Source of the DNA: Podospora pseudoanserina
Lineage: Eukaryota > Ascomycota > Sordariomycetes > Sordariales > Podosporaceae
Reading direction: 5' to 3'
DNA: 64,000 nt
Assembly: GCF_035222485.1 (NCBI RefSeq)
Contig: NC_085921.1
Coordinates: forward strand, 1,550,001 to 1,614,000
Shown in pieces: positions 1-12,065 of the stretch. The notes beneath the pieces are model-generated. The model searched no databases and had not been told where the DNA came from. It worked only from the letters and a program-made list of their open reading frames with translations. The position numbers were made by a program, and so were the translations under genes. The first letter of the stretch is position 1. Every line of letters starts with the position of its first letter.

Positions 1-204
1 GATCGCCACCCCGCAATACATCCCATTGTCCAACGGCACCTTGACAGGCTTCGGGACAGCAATCTAGGCGGTTTCCAAGACGACTTTGAGAAAACCCGTT
101 GCGAAGTTTACGCATGTGCTTCAGAGCCTTGTTATTCCGACCCCCAGGCAATCGGAGCATGCATCAAGCGATACTTTGAGAAGCTTCTGAACGTGGCTAC
201 CTGA
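1..204 (+). CDS. 3' end of an unidentified gene (partial at window edge)
   Basis: Frame 1 is open from the first base to a TGA at 202-204 and would encode about 67 residues, including CEVYACASEPCYSDPQ and ACIKRYFEKLL. The spaced cysteines and amphipathic C-terminus look protein-like, but I do not recognise the family and the start lies outside the window. The same frame reopens right after the stop and runs to 522 (..CLKLVMLVCRF.., ..DLPELLREFEP..). The true gene could therefore be longer and split by one stop, or end here. No plausible intron of normal fungal size removes the TGA. The call rests only on an open frame and composition. Confidence 0.3.
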   Translation, partial: DRHPAIHPIVQRHLDRLRDSNLGGFQDDFEKTRCEVYACASEPCYSDPQAIGACIKRYFEKLLNVAT

Positions 205-522
205 GAGTCACCATATGAGGTGAGGTATTCGGCGGTGGAGTGGTTACTTCGCGTGCTGGACCTACTTGTTTTCACCAGCGATCCTCATGACGTGAGAAAA
301 GAGATCTGGAGCCATACAGATGGCTCTTGCTTGAAACTAGTGATGCTGGTTTGCCGCTTCAGAACTGCTGAGAGAGGTCGGCTCCTTCGCGATCACAACA
401 GCCTGATCATGCTCAAGATGGACTTGATCACAGCGAATGCCAAGGATCTCCCCGAACTTCTTCGCGAATTCGAGCCAACTATCCACATTATTAAAAGCTG
501 GAGAGCTGACTCAAGGGGCTAA

Positions 523-1978
523 GGAAAATGAGGGAATGAACGGTGGGCCGGAGTTGGAGGCTGACCAGAGGAAACTACATTGCCGGAGTGCTCAAAGGAT
601 TGCGAAGGACAAGGAACAATGGGAACAACCTGCAGATAGCTTCACTTTGAAGACAATCACAACCCCTCTTTCACTACCAGCTTCTCTGATGTGACACAAA
701 CTCAAACCCCCATCTATCATCCCAATGACCATCCCACCACCGACGCAGCACATCTCACTAACTTGACAGCCACCAAAAAAGCACCCAGACCCAACCACGG
801 CAGCCCCTTCCCAGAAAAGACAACCCCCACCCCAGCGTCGTATCCACCGACCCGACAACTCGGAACGCTGCCCATCAAAAGAGGCGTAGAGAAGTCAACA
901 CACACACGCCGAACAACCCAACGAGCCTGACCGCCTACTTCGCATAGCCCGTCGTGAAATATAAAATCTCCTTACCTCCTCTCCGTCTACAGACTGTAGA
1001 ACCTGTTCATCATTGTCGCCCCTGCAGTCACAGCGCCATGATCAAAACAAATACACCAAAACAACCACCACCATCACCACCACCACCATCAAGTCCTACA
1101 GACAGTGAGTACACTCTTCAGCGACAGCACAATCGCGACCTCCTGGCCTTCACCCATCTACACAATGACGTCTTTCATAAAATTGTATAAAAGCCAAAGT
1201 CCAAACCCCTGTGTAACACCGACCCTCCCTCCCCCTTGTCCACACAGCATGACATAAAACCCTCCCCCTTAACTAACCCCTTCAACCCAGAACCAAATCA
1301 ACAAACCAATCCAACGCGCACCTACTTCCAACCGTTTCACAACATATCACCCTCCCCAGCCCAGTTACACAGCCCATATCACAACCCTGCCATCCCTCAT
1401 GCACCTACCCACCACCACCTCCAACAACAACCCATCCCCATTCACACATCCAACCCCGCCCTATCATTCATCATACACTTCTCACAATCACAAACCCAAA
1501 AACTCCAGACACCAATCATCCATTCATTCACCTCTACCCAACATCATCATCCGTTCATGACTCATCCGGCTGTCTCTTCGTACACATTCCCCCCATCTCC
1601 ATCATCATCATCTCGTGTCAAAAAGGCCATGCCATACTGCTGGTATCTTCTCCCCTACACACCCCGCTCATGAACTTCGTCAAGGTCTAATAACCTGTCC
1701 CAAAATGAAACCAACTAAAACCATCCATCCCAATATATCAACAAAAAAGCTTAACGGAAAGAGAAGAGAAGAAAAGAAATCATCGTAACCCACCCGCCCC
1801 CTTTGTACCCCGCTTGCTATGCCCGAGCCGACACAAAGACAGAAAATGCCACCATCCCGAAAAGCCCAAGCCCACAATGCCATGGTTTAACCCCAAAAGA
1901 AATGACAGCCATATAAAAAAGAAAATTTCGTCAAGTAAAGTATACAGCCCTGCCCTCTTCTCTCTCATGTTGTGTTTC
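523..1978. other. Intergenic, C/A-rich low-complexity stretch
   Basis: No gene is supported. From about 700 to 1680 the + strand is very rich in C and A (CCACC, CAACA, CATCA runs), which keeps frames open without protein character. The part nearest 1978 is probably the 3' UTR of the minus-strand gene that follows. Confidence 0.5.
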
Positions 1979-2896
1979 TCAGTTTTCTTCCCTCTTGATA
2001 TAAGGCTTCCCTCGTCGTCCGTGTCCGCCCGGTGGGGGGGTGTTAATCGCTGCCAGTCCTCTAGGTCCCACCATCCTGTTTTCTATTTCGTTAGTCAGCT
2101 GTCCTTCCCTTTCTTCCCCGCCTCTGCCAGCCAGAGTAAAGACTTACCAATCCTGCATGGCCAACCACTCGCTCCACGCCGCCTCGGCCGCCTGAATCTC
2201 CTTCTCCGTCGTGTTTTGCAACGGCTTCAAAAATGGTATCGTCTCCTCTGCCCCCATGTCATACGCCGCCTTGACATCCAGCCAGCTGTTGCTCTTTGTC
2301 GCAAACAGATAATTCCTCCTCTCCTGCTCGTGGAACTGCCCTATCCCTCTCTGCCAGTCGTCCCCAAAGAACCCATGGAGCACGGCCGGAAAGTCAAACC
2401 CGGTCGCCACCAGTCGGCGGATATACGGTAGCAGCGAGATGTGGGATGGGAATCCCCCTAACAGACCTGCCCCCCCGGGCCCAGCCATCCCCGGTCCAAC
2501 ACCGGCTGCTCGACCCGACGAGCCCTGTGCGCCAAACCCGGCAGCTAATCCAGGGCCACCACCCGAAGGGGAATTGGCCTGCGAGGACAAGACGGGATTT
2601 GTGGATCTCTGAAAGGGCAGCTGGATGTTGACAAAGGCGGCGAGGGCCTGGATCGGACCTTCGTACTGGGCGTGGTCGAGAAAGTATCGCAAACAGGACT
2701 GGAAGTAGGGATGCCACTCGAAGATGTCGAACTGGGCGTCGGCAAAGGGCTGGACGGGAGGACTGTTACTAAAGTTCTGAGACGACCGGCACGAAGAGGG
2801 CTCGTTGTGAGGATAATAGAAGGCTGGAGCCGGCCCGGAGGGAGACCAAAATACCTGTTCCCCTTGGAAGTTGTCACCTGGCCGAGGCATCGCCAT
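1979..2896 (-). CDS. Conserved fungal protein of the type annotated 'Ilp is an apoptosis inhibitor'; two coding exons
   Basis: Predicted exons are 2896-2148 and 2075-1979, giving 281 residues. The first exon alone would stop right after AMQDW, but that stop lies inside a GTAAGT donor. Removing a 72-nt intron (2147-2076, branch GCTGACTAAC, acceptor AACAG) continues the protein as W-MVGPRGLAAINTPPP and ends with KREEN. From memory, fungal relatives also continue past MQDW with M-x-GPR. Recognisable conserved blocks are FDIFEWHPYFQSCLRYFLDHAQ, split here as FDIFEWHPYFQSC and RYFLDHAQ, then PIQALAAFVNIQLPFQR, SLLPYIRRLVATGFD, HGFFGDDWQRGIG and EWLAMQDW. A Gly/Ala-rich linker sits mid-protein. The biochemical role is unknown to me, and the 'Ilp' label is a database nickname without functional proof. 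The start was set at the ATG beginning MAMPRPGD, which has a purine-rich context. The frame is open upstream to 3496, but its composition is leader-like. Confidence 0.8.
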
Positions 2897-4000
2897 GGTC
2901 GGTGTTGGTTTCGTTGGACGAACGGGGGGTGTTCGATGTTCCAAGTCCCTGAAGTGGAGAACTGTGTTGGTGTCAGCAGTGTTGGTTGTCAACACACACA
3001 ATTGCACACGAAAGCCAAGAGAGCAAAGCAGATGGTTCAGTACCCAGGAGTCCAACGTGTCTAATAACACAATTCTTGAAGGGAGACAGCCTGAGCAGCG
3101 GGTGGTTTGTTGGTCGTCTTCGCTCTCAGACCTCTTCTCGAATGTTGGAAGGATGGAAGCGTCCACTGCTCGCGTGTGAATCTGCACTGAACTGTCGGCA
3201 ACAACAGCCTGGTACAGGTCGGTTGGAACGTTGATCAAGCGAGGTACTGCGCTACAGCTGGAAATAGATACAGCATGAAAGATTGCCACCAGGCGGACAC
3301 GGGGGAGGTCTGGGGATAAGATGGGGGGATGATGAATGGGGGCGGCAACTGCGTTAGGGCGCTTGGGAGGGATCCTTTTTATAGCCGCCCGCGCTTGACC
3401 AAACCTTGGGACGACGTGCATATGCCTGCCCCGGGAAAAATAGCAAGAAAAAAAAACGTGTTGCGTGAGAGGACAATGCAGCCCACAGGACAACAACGCT
3501 CAAGAGCCTGCGACCCTGACGAAGCCAAGACAGCCTGACGGCAAGGCGAGGATGCCGCTGCAGCTGAGCCGTAGTTAGCTCCCGGGGAGAGAACAGGGTC
3601 CACGGTACCTGGTGCACAGCTGCGGAAGATTCGTAAGATCAGTGGGGATGATGATGATCAACAGGATCCAAGAAGCTCTCATCGACCTACACACCGACTC
3701 TAGGCAGGGGGTATGCCATGCGCGGTACAGGGCAGGACCAGCATGACCAGCTTCGGGTCCGAGGGGGTCGATGCCTGCTACAGCAATCGATGGGCTTGTC
3801 GTAGAGCGCGTAGACGTATCATAGGCTGGTCATGGTGTCATCCGAAGTGGTCAATTAGCTGCTGATGACCAGAAGTAGTGGGAGAATCAGACAGGAGAGG
3901 CTCGATGCTGCCGACTTTCCGTGTCGGACTTCATCATCGGCAGCCAGGCACACCCGCCAGGGGCACAAAAGACAAGACGGAGAGGCTGTGGGAGAAGGGC
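2897..4000 (-). promoter_or_regulatory. Leader and promoter region of the preceding minus-strand gene
   Basis: The frame upstream of the chosen start stays open to 3496 but carries no recognisable domain. A TTTTTATAGCC stretch at about 3374 and a GC-rich block around 3400-3600 fit a promoter/leader. No further gene is supported here. Confidence 0.35.
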
Positions 4001-7000
4001 GAATAAGGCTAGACAGGGGGTAGCTTCGTACCTACAACCTCTGATAGAGCTGCTGTTTGAGAGATAGTCTAAGCAAGGTGTGATATTGGTTCACGTATAG
4101 GCACGGGAGTCGGCTCTTGAGTAAATACCAAGGGTAGCAGCCAAGGGTAGCAGTTTTGTTAGGTGGTGGTGATATGTCGAGGCATGTCGAGTCGTTGGTG
4201 AGCAATAGTTGCGGACACTCCATCCAGAGGTCTGGCGGGGTGGAGAGTTGGGATGAGGCGCATCCAGGGTCCTTGGGGGTTGCCGGTCCGGGATCTGGCG
4301 GCCAAATCAAGATCCAGCATGGAAGCCGGCAGGGGCGTCGATGATGGCCCAGGATTGTCCAGGATGTGTTGGAGAAAGGCTGGAAAAAGAGGGCTGGGCG
4401 CGCCCGAGTCTCTGGGCCGCTGCAACCCTCTCACCCATCCCCCCTGTTCCGTGCGAAGCGGGCGGCGTCTGCTTCAGCTTCTGTGGCTCCGAGGGGCTAG
4501 ACTAGCTCGTTTGAGCAAATGTTGCATCTTCTTTTGCCGATTACCAAAGCGACATGTGGTATAAATGTGTTGTTGCTGTTGTTGCTGTGAGTGGGAGAGC
4601 GGGAGACGGGAGTGGCAGGCGGTTCCCTCTTTGTCACCCCACTGTCTCTGGCCTGTGTATCCACTATCTGGGCTTGAGCCATGCAAGTAACACGCCACTG
4701 GCAACTTCCTTCTGCGAGGTTGCTCGTGCCATATTCAACATGTCGGTTAGGAAAATTTCATGAGGAAGGAGCAGTCTAGAGAATAACTGGGGATAGGAAA
4801 GCTCTACGTCATGACTCGGCAGGTGCTACTGCCGGGGGCTGCCTCTCGAGCCTATATTTGAAGTTCCCTGGGCCAAGAGTAACTTGGAGGAAATTCAATG
4901 GTGAAAGGCTGGAAGAAACGCTCCGGCAGTCAAGAAGATATCTGAAATAAAATCGCAAGGAGGGCTCCTTTTTGGATTGATATCCGCTGGGGGCAATATT
5001 GGCTGTATCATCACCAGTTCTTTTCGCACACAAGAAGTATGACGGTCGGACAAAGTCCCTTCCCTCCAACAATGTCAAGCTGACCGGGGTGAAGGTACAC
5101 AGTGCGGCGTGGGTCGGTACCCCGGACGGAGCAAGTGGGAGGGGTCGCGGCAATATGGCTTGGCGGCCCACACTGACTTTGACTTCGGCGACCTTCAAGG
5201 TTGCTTCCGTTGAGGTGTCTGGTCACTTCTTCTTCCTCATGATCAGCGTCCATGGTTGACGAGTGTTGAAATTCCCTGATATCCAAATCTTTTCATTTTG
5301 GAAAGTAGCTGCAGGGACCAACAAAATGTGTGCCTGTCCGAGTACGGGCCGCGGTACGACGCAGCGCGGCAGCTTGTCAAAGCTTCTCCAGCCTTCATGG
5401 AACTGTTACAGGAGAGCACGCATATTCTGTTGCAGCACCTCATACCGCCTGTGACACCTGGCCTGTGCAGCATGTCCTGTGCACCTACATTCTTCTCATG
5501 ATAACGACGGGATGGGACGAGTTTGAAAAGGTGGCGGCTCCGCGGCTCCGGAGAAATCGTCAACAACCGAATGCAACCCCCCTCTTCCTTCAGCTACGCC
5601 AGTATTCGAGCCTTGGAGCAGAAAGGCAGGAGGAGAGCAAGTATTGGTGACGGTCCGTTCTGAGCGATAAGACAGCTCGATGTGGTGAGTTTTTAGTGCA
5701 CCTTTGATCCGTCCGCTCTGTCAAGACCATGTGCATCGTTCCAAGCGTGTGGTCCGGTGTGACAGCAGGCCGAGTATCATCTGTCGTGCTTCGCCCTCGA
5801 CCCAGGAGAAATTCCGACATGCAGGTCGACGAACCGCCAATTGTCCAATATGAACCGCTTCCGCTGATGCTGTGATGGATGTCAATCAAAAAATAAAAAA
5901 ATGCATAATGAACCCCCGAGGTCTTTCGGACACTTATCTTTACCAAGCACTCTCCTTCTTTTGGGGAACACAACTTTGTCACCGAGAGAGACTCCGAGGT
6001 AGGCTCGATTGCGGCCGGCGCACAGATACTTGGGTTGCAGCCGCTTGAACTTTGATATCTTCGGGACGCTCTCTTTTTGGTTCAAGAACACACGCCGCGT
6101 TTCCAATAGCACGCCTCGGCTCTCTAGCATCCTAACAACCCATATGCTCATCAAGTGTTGGTGCCATCTGAGAGATTTTGTGCACGCTTCAAGACGACAA
6201 CAAATAATTCCAAAAGTATGTCACCGGCGCCCGCACTCGCACTGTGGGTAGTCGGCAAGCCTGCGGATCACACCAAACCCTAAAGGGTTAGGAGGAAGAT
6301 CGTGAACCTGGATCCTGGGAATTAGGTGCGCAATTAATGGCGGCTTCGGCTTCAGCTACCGACGCTCCGAATCTGTAGAGAGCATGTACAGCTGAAAAAT
6401 ACATGGCACTTGCGCAAGTTCTGGTGAAGATCCGCGTACTCCGGTGAAGAGGACTCATTTCAGAGGGCGAGAGGCCGGCGCTCCAATGCAAGGGCGGAGA
6501 CAGCAAATGACTCTGATTCTGCAATGAAAAGGCAGGAAGCGAGCATGTTGAGGTCTAGACCACAACCTGGAACTCCCTCAACTTTCCTCAGCATCTTGGC
6601 CCAATTCCGTTCTGAATGTATCGCCTCGTCTGATTGGTCAGGTTCAGGGTGGGCTACTGATGGGAGAAAAGCAACGACGTGCCTTGGCACCACCCACCAC
6701 ATGGACCCTTGCATCTTGACCTTTTGCGATTTGCAAACTGTTTTGCTTTCTTTTTTTTGTTTCCGGATCAGAGGTTGCAGGCAACCATGAGAGCCAGAAA
6801 CCTTCAAGCATCTTGACAAATCCGAGTCCCCCTCTTCAGGGAGATGGCACGCTTGCTTAATTCAACCCAGTCCCACTCGAACCCCCAACACCACACACAC
6901 ATGACGTGATGCGTCCTGCTTTTTTATTCTTCTCAACCTCGGGCCTCTCGTCCCCCTTCTATCCGGTCAGCCAGTGCCCTTCCATTTTCTCCCATGGACT

Positions 7001-9480
7001 AGTAGGACACCAATCAGATGCCTCGGCGAGATCCCCGACGCCCATCTTTATCGAACTGATGCACACAGGCAATCAAGTCCAAACAGCCTCGCGGTTCCTG
7101 CGCCGTCGTTTTCATGGCTTTCATGGGACCGGCTTTTCTGTCTTGCAGAGCCCTTGTCTCAGCTTTACCGTTGACATGTTCCACCGTGTTTCCGTGGCTC
7201 TGTCGACTGCCTTGTGTCTAATGAAAGGGGTCGGTACACGAATTCTATCGAGGGTTGGCACTGACAGACGCTTGAAATACCACGATCCCCGGACTTTGCT
7301 GAACCCTTCTGCGATCTCACTCGGTACGAGAAAATCAACTTTCCGGAAAACAGGCGTCATGGCCGCTTCGACACCACGACGCTGTGGGCTCAGCCTTTTG
7401 GGGCAGCTTTGCAAGTTTACTCCCCCCCCCGCAGATTCCACTCGTTTTAGTTCATCGGTTTCAGCGCTTGGCTAACAGGACCATCGGAAAATTCTCCCCG
7501 TTCTGGATCTCCTTGCATCATACCTCGAGTGTCGTCTTCGCGTGCGGCTCAAGGAAGCTTGTCGAGGCAATGCCTTGAACATGTGCTTGGCGATGCGTAT
7601 CGGGTCGGAAGCGTCGATGCCTTCACCATATCAGCAAGCGTGCTCTTAGCAAGTTCTGGTCACGGGGAGTAGCAACTCTCCTGTCTAGAAACCTCAGACC
7701 GTGCTCCGATGCGCTGCAAGTTGATTCAACGTCCAAATCAAAGGGTCCAGTGCCATCCCGGCAACCATGGCGCCCCGGGTGCTCGTGGTGGTACGTCTTG
7801 AGATATGTTGAGGCGCACGTCATGCATCTCGGTCGCAAGCAGCTGACGCTTATCGACCTCCCGCCAGCATCCGGTCATCTTTACGGAGCTGCAAGACCAT
7901 CGCCTGCAGCTACCCGTCTTCAGACAGGGGCTATCCCAGATCTCGGGACACGATCAAGAACAAGCTCACCCGCGGCCTGGGATCGTTAGCCGTTGACAGG
8001 CTCGCCCTGCCGTGCTGGTTCGCATTAGTGGCCCCCCCTTGAAGAGCTCTTCACCTCTCCCCAGGACCCCTAAACCCACGGTCCCACCCGAAGAAGAAGT
8101 ACCCAGCTCTTTCTTAGCGACCGTTTCTGGAGTTGAGACAAGCAGTCCCGTGGACGTCATTCCGCTGTGGCTTCCCGGTGTGATTGGTTTCACTGGTACC
8201 TCGACATGCTGCAGCTGTTTCTTCCGAACACATGAGTGCCTTCTCTCTGGGTCGGCCATCCCTCCCTCTCCTCGCTTGAATGACGAGGCTCTGTTTCGTT
8301 TCGCAGGGCTCATCAGCCAAGACAGACCCCTGGTTGGGATCTTTCATTTTTCAGGGTCCAAGGACAATTTCTTCACTTTCCCAAGGCTGTGTCACCGCAC
8401 ACTTGTTCGGTCATTTTTTCCCAGTTCTTGGTTTTGGACACCGAACCCCCGGCTTGCTCGCCCAGGGCCAAATGCAGCTGGGGACCCTTCAGCCCAATCA
8501 TTTCAATCGATAGGCAGCACACGGGGGAGAAGCTAAAAAGCTAGGTTTGCGCGCGTTCGATGCTGTCACCTCTTGATCCTGGCCTTCTAGTCGAAAAGTT
8601 CGATCACGATGAACCCCTATCTTCTCTCGATCGTGACCCCCCAGGAGATTTATCCTCTGCTGTGGCCCCCAACATTCAGCTGTATGGCTTTGATGCCCGT
8701 TCCAAGTTGATGTCATCTCCGCCTGCTGCACGTTTCCCGAGTCCGCAGTCATCGGGGTCTTCAGTCTGGCATCGATCGATAAGCATGGGGAGGTTCAGAT
8801 AGTTTGCAGATCGATCAATCATAGGAAAGCTGTGTTGTTCAGATCAGATATGACCGAATGATTCTGGAGACCAGTTATCGTCATGAGATGGACATTGCAA
8901 CAGCCGGTTACGTCACGACGCGGCGGGGGTTTGTGTCCGACTGTGCTGCTGTAACAAAAACAACAACAGGAACACGGAACAGTCATATCTTGGATGCAAT
9001 TCCAATTCGCTATCTTTCCAGCGTTTATTTCCTTCCTGCTGCAACAACATCTCCATGATCTTCCAACCTCCCTCAGTACATCGTGTACTCTCATGTTTTT
9101 GCTCAACCAAGTTGGGGGAGCCTTTAACTGCAATCCTGCTTGGTTCCGCAAGCTCCCTTTACGCTCTGGTCTCGGGCGGTGTAGAGAGTCCATTTGAAGC
9201 CCCCTCGGTACAAATATCATACTTTTTTAATTTTTTATTTAGTATTTTATTTATATATATATCTTCTCATGGCCATGATTGATTAGAAATGCTAGACTAA
9301 TTTTTATACAAGCGATCACTTACCTATGTGCCTGCTCAAACAAGGCATGCTGCGAAAAGAAGGGTCTGTTCGAGTCAAAGGGTGCTTGATTAATGTGCTT
9401 GTTGGAGACATCACTTTGGACGCCATGTTAGCGGATGAATCTACCTAGACTGAATCATATGTATTAATGAAAGGCCTTCT
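4001..9480. other. Gene-poor region of about 5.5 kb
   Basis: I see no conserved domain, no convincing spliced gene and no repeat-derived open frame. Open frames on the + strand at 6906-7475 and 8012-8536 have no recognisable motif and read as mixed-composition sequence. The base composition is not strongly AT-biased, so there is no plain sign of repeat-induced mutation. An AT-rich patch lies at 9220-9310. A long leader, a long non-coding transcript or a regulatory region are all possible. Confidence 0.4.
8560..8802 (+). CDS. Candidate small ORF, 80 residues, no recognised family
   Basis: ATG at 8560 opens an 80-codon frame starting MLSPLDPGLLVEKFDHDEP and rich in Ser/Pro/Asp towards the end. 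It is the most protein-like stretch in the gene-poor region. It has no known motif, and the surrounding frames do not extend it through an obvious intron. It could be an upstream ORF in a long leader, a short gene or chance. Confidence 0.2.
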   Translation: MLSPLDPGLLVEKFDHDEPLSSLDRDPPGDLSSAVAPNIQLYGFDARSKLMSSPPAARFPSPQSSGSSVWHRSISMGRFR

Positions 9481-9987
9481 CAGGGTGAACAATACAGCTT
9501 GTCTCTTTGGAATCAGTAAAGGGGGGGTTGTCTGGGCAGGGTTAGGTCACTGCAACTCAGGGTTGAACATGGAGAAAGACTGCTTGAGGCCCTTTGATGT
9601 AAGCTCATGAGCTGAAAGTCAGTCTCTCTGGATGGATAGAGCACAACACAGATAAGATTTCCTCACACTTTGTAGCCAAGCTTACGTCAACAGATACACA
9701 GCTGCCAACAGCAAAGTGAATTCCGCCAAGTGAATTATCGTGGCCGGCCTCGATAGGTGCATCTTGGGAGCCACCCCCCTGTTGATAGCGCTCGGACCAG
9801 CATTTGGGAGCTGTGACGCTAGGGGGGTGCCACTCCAAGGCCAGATTGCACACATCACTTTTTTACGTGATCGACTGTCACACTCTCTGCTCTGCTTGCT
9901 TCCAAGCTTCCTCTTGGTACTTGGATTTTCTTCTTCATTCTTCTCTTTCTCAACCTCGTCAACCCCCCGTCTGGAGCTCGGTACACA
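9481..9987 (+). promoter_or_regulatory. Promoter/leader of the TRAP-alpha-like gene
   Basis: Pyrimidine-rich sequence (CTCTCTGCTC, CTTCTTC, TTCTC runs at about 9870-9970) ends just before the ATG at 9988. This is typical of a fungal transcription-start region. No other gene is seen. Confidence 0.4.
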
Positions 9988-10992
9988 ATGGTCAACTTCA
10001 AGTGGTCTTCTCTTGCTTTGCTCGCTCTGCGCGCCGCCACCGTCTTTGCTCAGGACGATGTAAGTCCCAATGGTTCCGTCATCGCGCCACCTCACCTCGA
10101 CAGCTCGAGCTCCCCGTCTAGCTTCACCGTCGCGCAAAACTATCAATTGGCATCGCAGCTTCGAGATTTGCAAAGGCTAACGTAGCATCAACCTCCAGGC
10201 CGACGCCGAGCCCAATGTTTCGACTGCCGCCGAGACTCCAGAGCTCAAGGCCGATATCGAAACCACCTTCCCCGACTCTGATATCTTTGGTGTGAAGCTC
10301 GTCAATAACCGCATCAACAAGGCCCTCATTCAGATCACCAATAATGAGGCGACTCCAATTGACGTTGTCTACATCGGCGGTGCTTTCAAGACCACCCAAC
10401 CCCTCCCCGAGGATGCTCCTGCCTGGGGCGCCATTATCCGCAACTTGACCGCTGTCAAGGTCGAGGCCTCGATTCCTCCTGGTGGCAAGCACCAGATCCC
10501 TTTCCAGTTCACTCAGGATATGAACCCCCAGGATGTCATTCTTGACCTCATGGCGGTCATTACCCACGCCGAGTCCGGTCACGTCTACCAGGTTCTCGCC
10601 CACTCCGGTCCCGCCACCATTGTTGAACCCCCTACCAGCATCTTCGACCCTCAGATGTATGTGTTTCCGACATGAGCCTGACCGATGATGGTTACTAACT
10701 CTTCTCCAGCATCTTCCTCTACCTCTTCCTCACCGGTCTCTTCGGCGCCACCCTCTACTTCGTCTACAAGACCTGGATCGAGGCCCTCTTCCCCCAAACC
10801 CGCCGCGTTCCCGCCGTCAAGGGCAAGAAGGTTAAGAAGGTTGAGGTTGAGCCCCTCTCTGGCTCCGAGTCGGCCGGTGCCACCAGCACTGGTGCTGACA
10901 AGGACTACGATGAGGCCTGGATCCCCACCCACCACATCAACCGCCCCGTCGCCAAGCGCGTCAAGAGCAGTGCCAGCGGCAAGGCTAAATAA
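9988..10992 (+). CDS. Translocon-associated protein alpha subunit / Irc22-like ER membrane protein
   Basis: Three exons (9988-10059, 10199-10656, 10710-10992) give 270 residues. The introns start GTAAGT and GTATGT and contain GCTAAC and ACTAAC branch points. Exon 1 encodes a signal peptide ([21 protein letters not shown]). A lumenal TRAP-alpha-type beta-domain follows, including [20 protein letters not shown] and [17 protein letters not shown] single membrane segment ([20 protein letters not shown], about residues 178-197) comes next, then a basic cytosolic tail with [11 protein letters not shown]. In animals TRAP assists Sec61-dependent import; the fungal relative (Irc22 in yeast) is an ER protein of less certain role. 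The topology is seen directly. Function in translocation is family inference. Confidence 0.88.
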
Positions 10993-12065
10993 ATTTGGAC
11001 CAGCCACGATATATAGATGGGAGGAACGAGCGTTGGGACAGGTTGACTCCTTGTCCTTTCGGGTGTAAGATGGGTTTTGCGGTTATAGCGGGGTTGGTTT
11101 GGCAAGGGTAGGTAGGGTGCATTTTACAAATCTGGCGGGCATTATTTATACAAATTTTACTTGCCTGGAAACTGGACTGGGATATTGGGCAGGTCTGTAT
11201 GATGAAGTAAGAAAAAAGTTGGGTGCGTGCTTTTTTGTATGTACTATATGCTTCGTATGTTGGTCTGGAATCTATGAATTAATGTCTGATGTTGAGCGGT
11301 GGGGTGTGACACGTGGACGCGTTTGGGACGGAGGGGACGTGTCTGAGGTTGGAGATCTCGTGTATCTTGCAATGGGTGATGGGCACGCTTCTGCATGGGA
11401 CTATATGGCATGGTATACGTCGGAGATGTTGAACTGGAGCGCGTTCTGCAACATGTGGTTCTGTAGGATACCAGCCAGACAGTTGAGCCCATCAATGGGT
11501 GGCATTCAACGCGTCAAAGATTGCCAAAAACATCATGCGACGTCCAATTCAACAGCGATCAATTGATTCACATACAAAAATCGCAAAAAATCGCAAAAAA
11601 AAAAAAAAGAAAAGAAAAGAAAAAAAGACCAAAAGATAACGGACTTCCCAAACGCCCCGCGGAAATGTTTTGATGTTTGGGTTAAAACCTGGACAGGTTG
11701 TACGCGGTAGTGGGAGTTTTCCGGATGGGGCGGGCACTGATCTCATTTCTGGGTAGAGAAGGGAGGATGGGTGGGGGGGGGGCGCCAGGGCAAGTGCTGT
11801 GTGATTTTACCGGCTGATTTAATTCCCCAATTTAATTCTCATTTTCTTTTTTTTTTTTTTTTTTTTTTTTTTTTCCTGCATCTGTCCTTTCTTTCTCCCA
11901 TTTACAAACAAAAACCAACCTGCAAAGAAACAACATTTTTCTCTCTTGAGGAATTTTACTTGCTCAATTTATTGCGCAATTGTTTTGAAAACGCGCGCCG
12001 ATTTGAACTAGACAGGACAACAAAAAACAACCAAGCAGCAGCTACCACCCCACCAGAACAACAAA
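10993..12065. promoter_or_regulatory. Intergenic; poly-T tract before the AT-hook gene
   Basis: The first part is 3' flank of the TRAP-alpha-like gene. An A-rich run lies at about 11585-11625. A T run of roughly 30 bases at 11845-11874 is followed by a pyrimidine-rich leader and CAACAAAATGG at the ATG. Poly-T tracts of this kind act as nucleosome-depleting promoter elements in fungi. No gene is seen. Confidence 0.45.

Noticed and set aside
1200-1680. 145-residue frame in C/A-rich sequence
   Set aside because: Low complexity keeps the frame open; Pro/Thr/His/Asn content follows from base composition.
6906-7475. 189-residue frame in the gene-poor region
   Set aside because: Starts at GTG/ATG without leader signals, has no motif and mixed composition.
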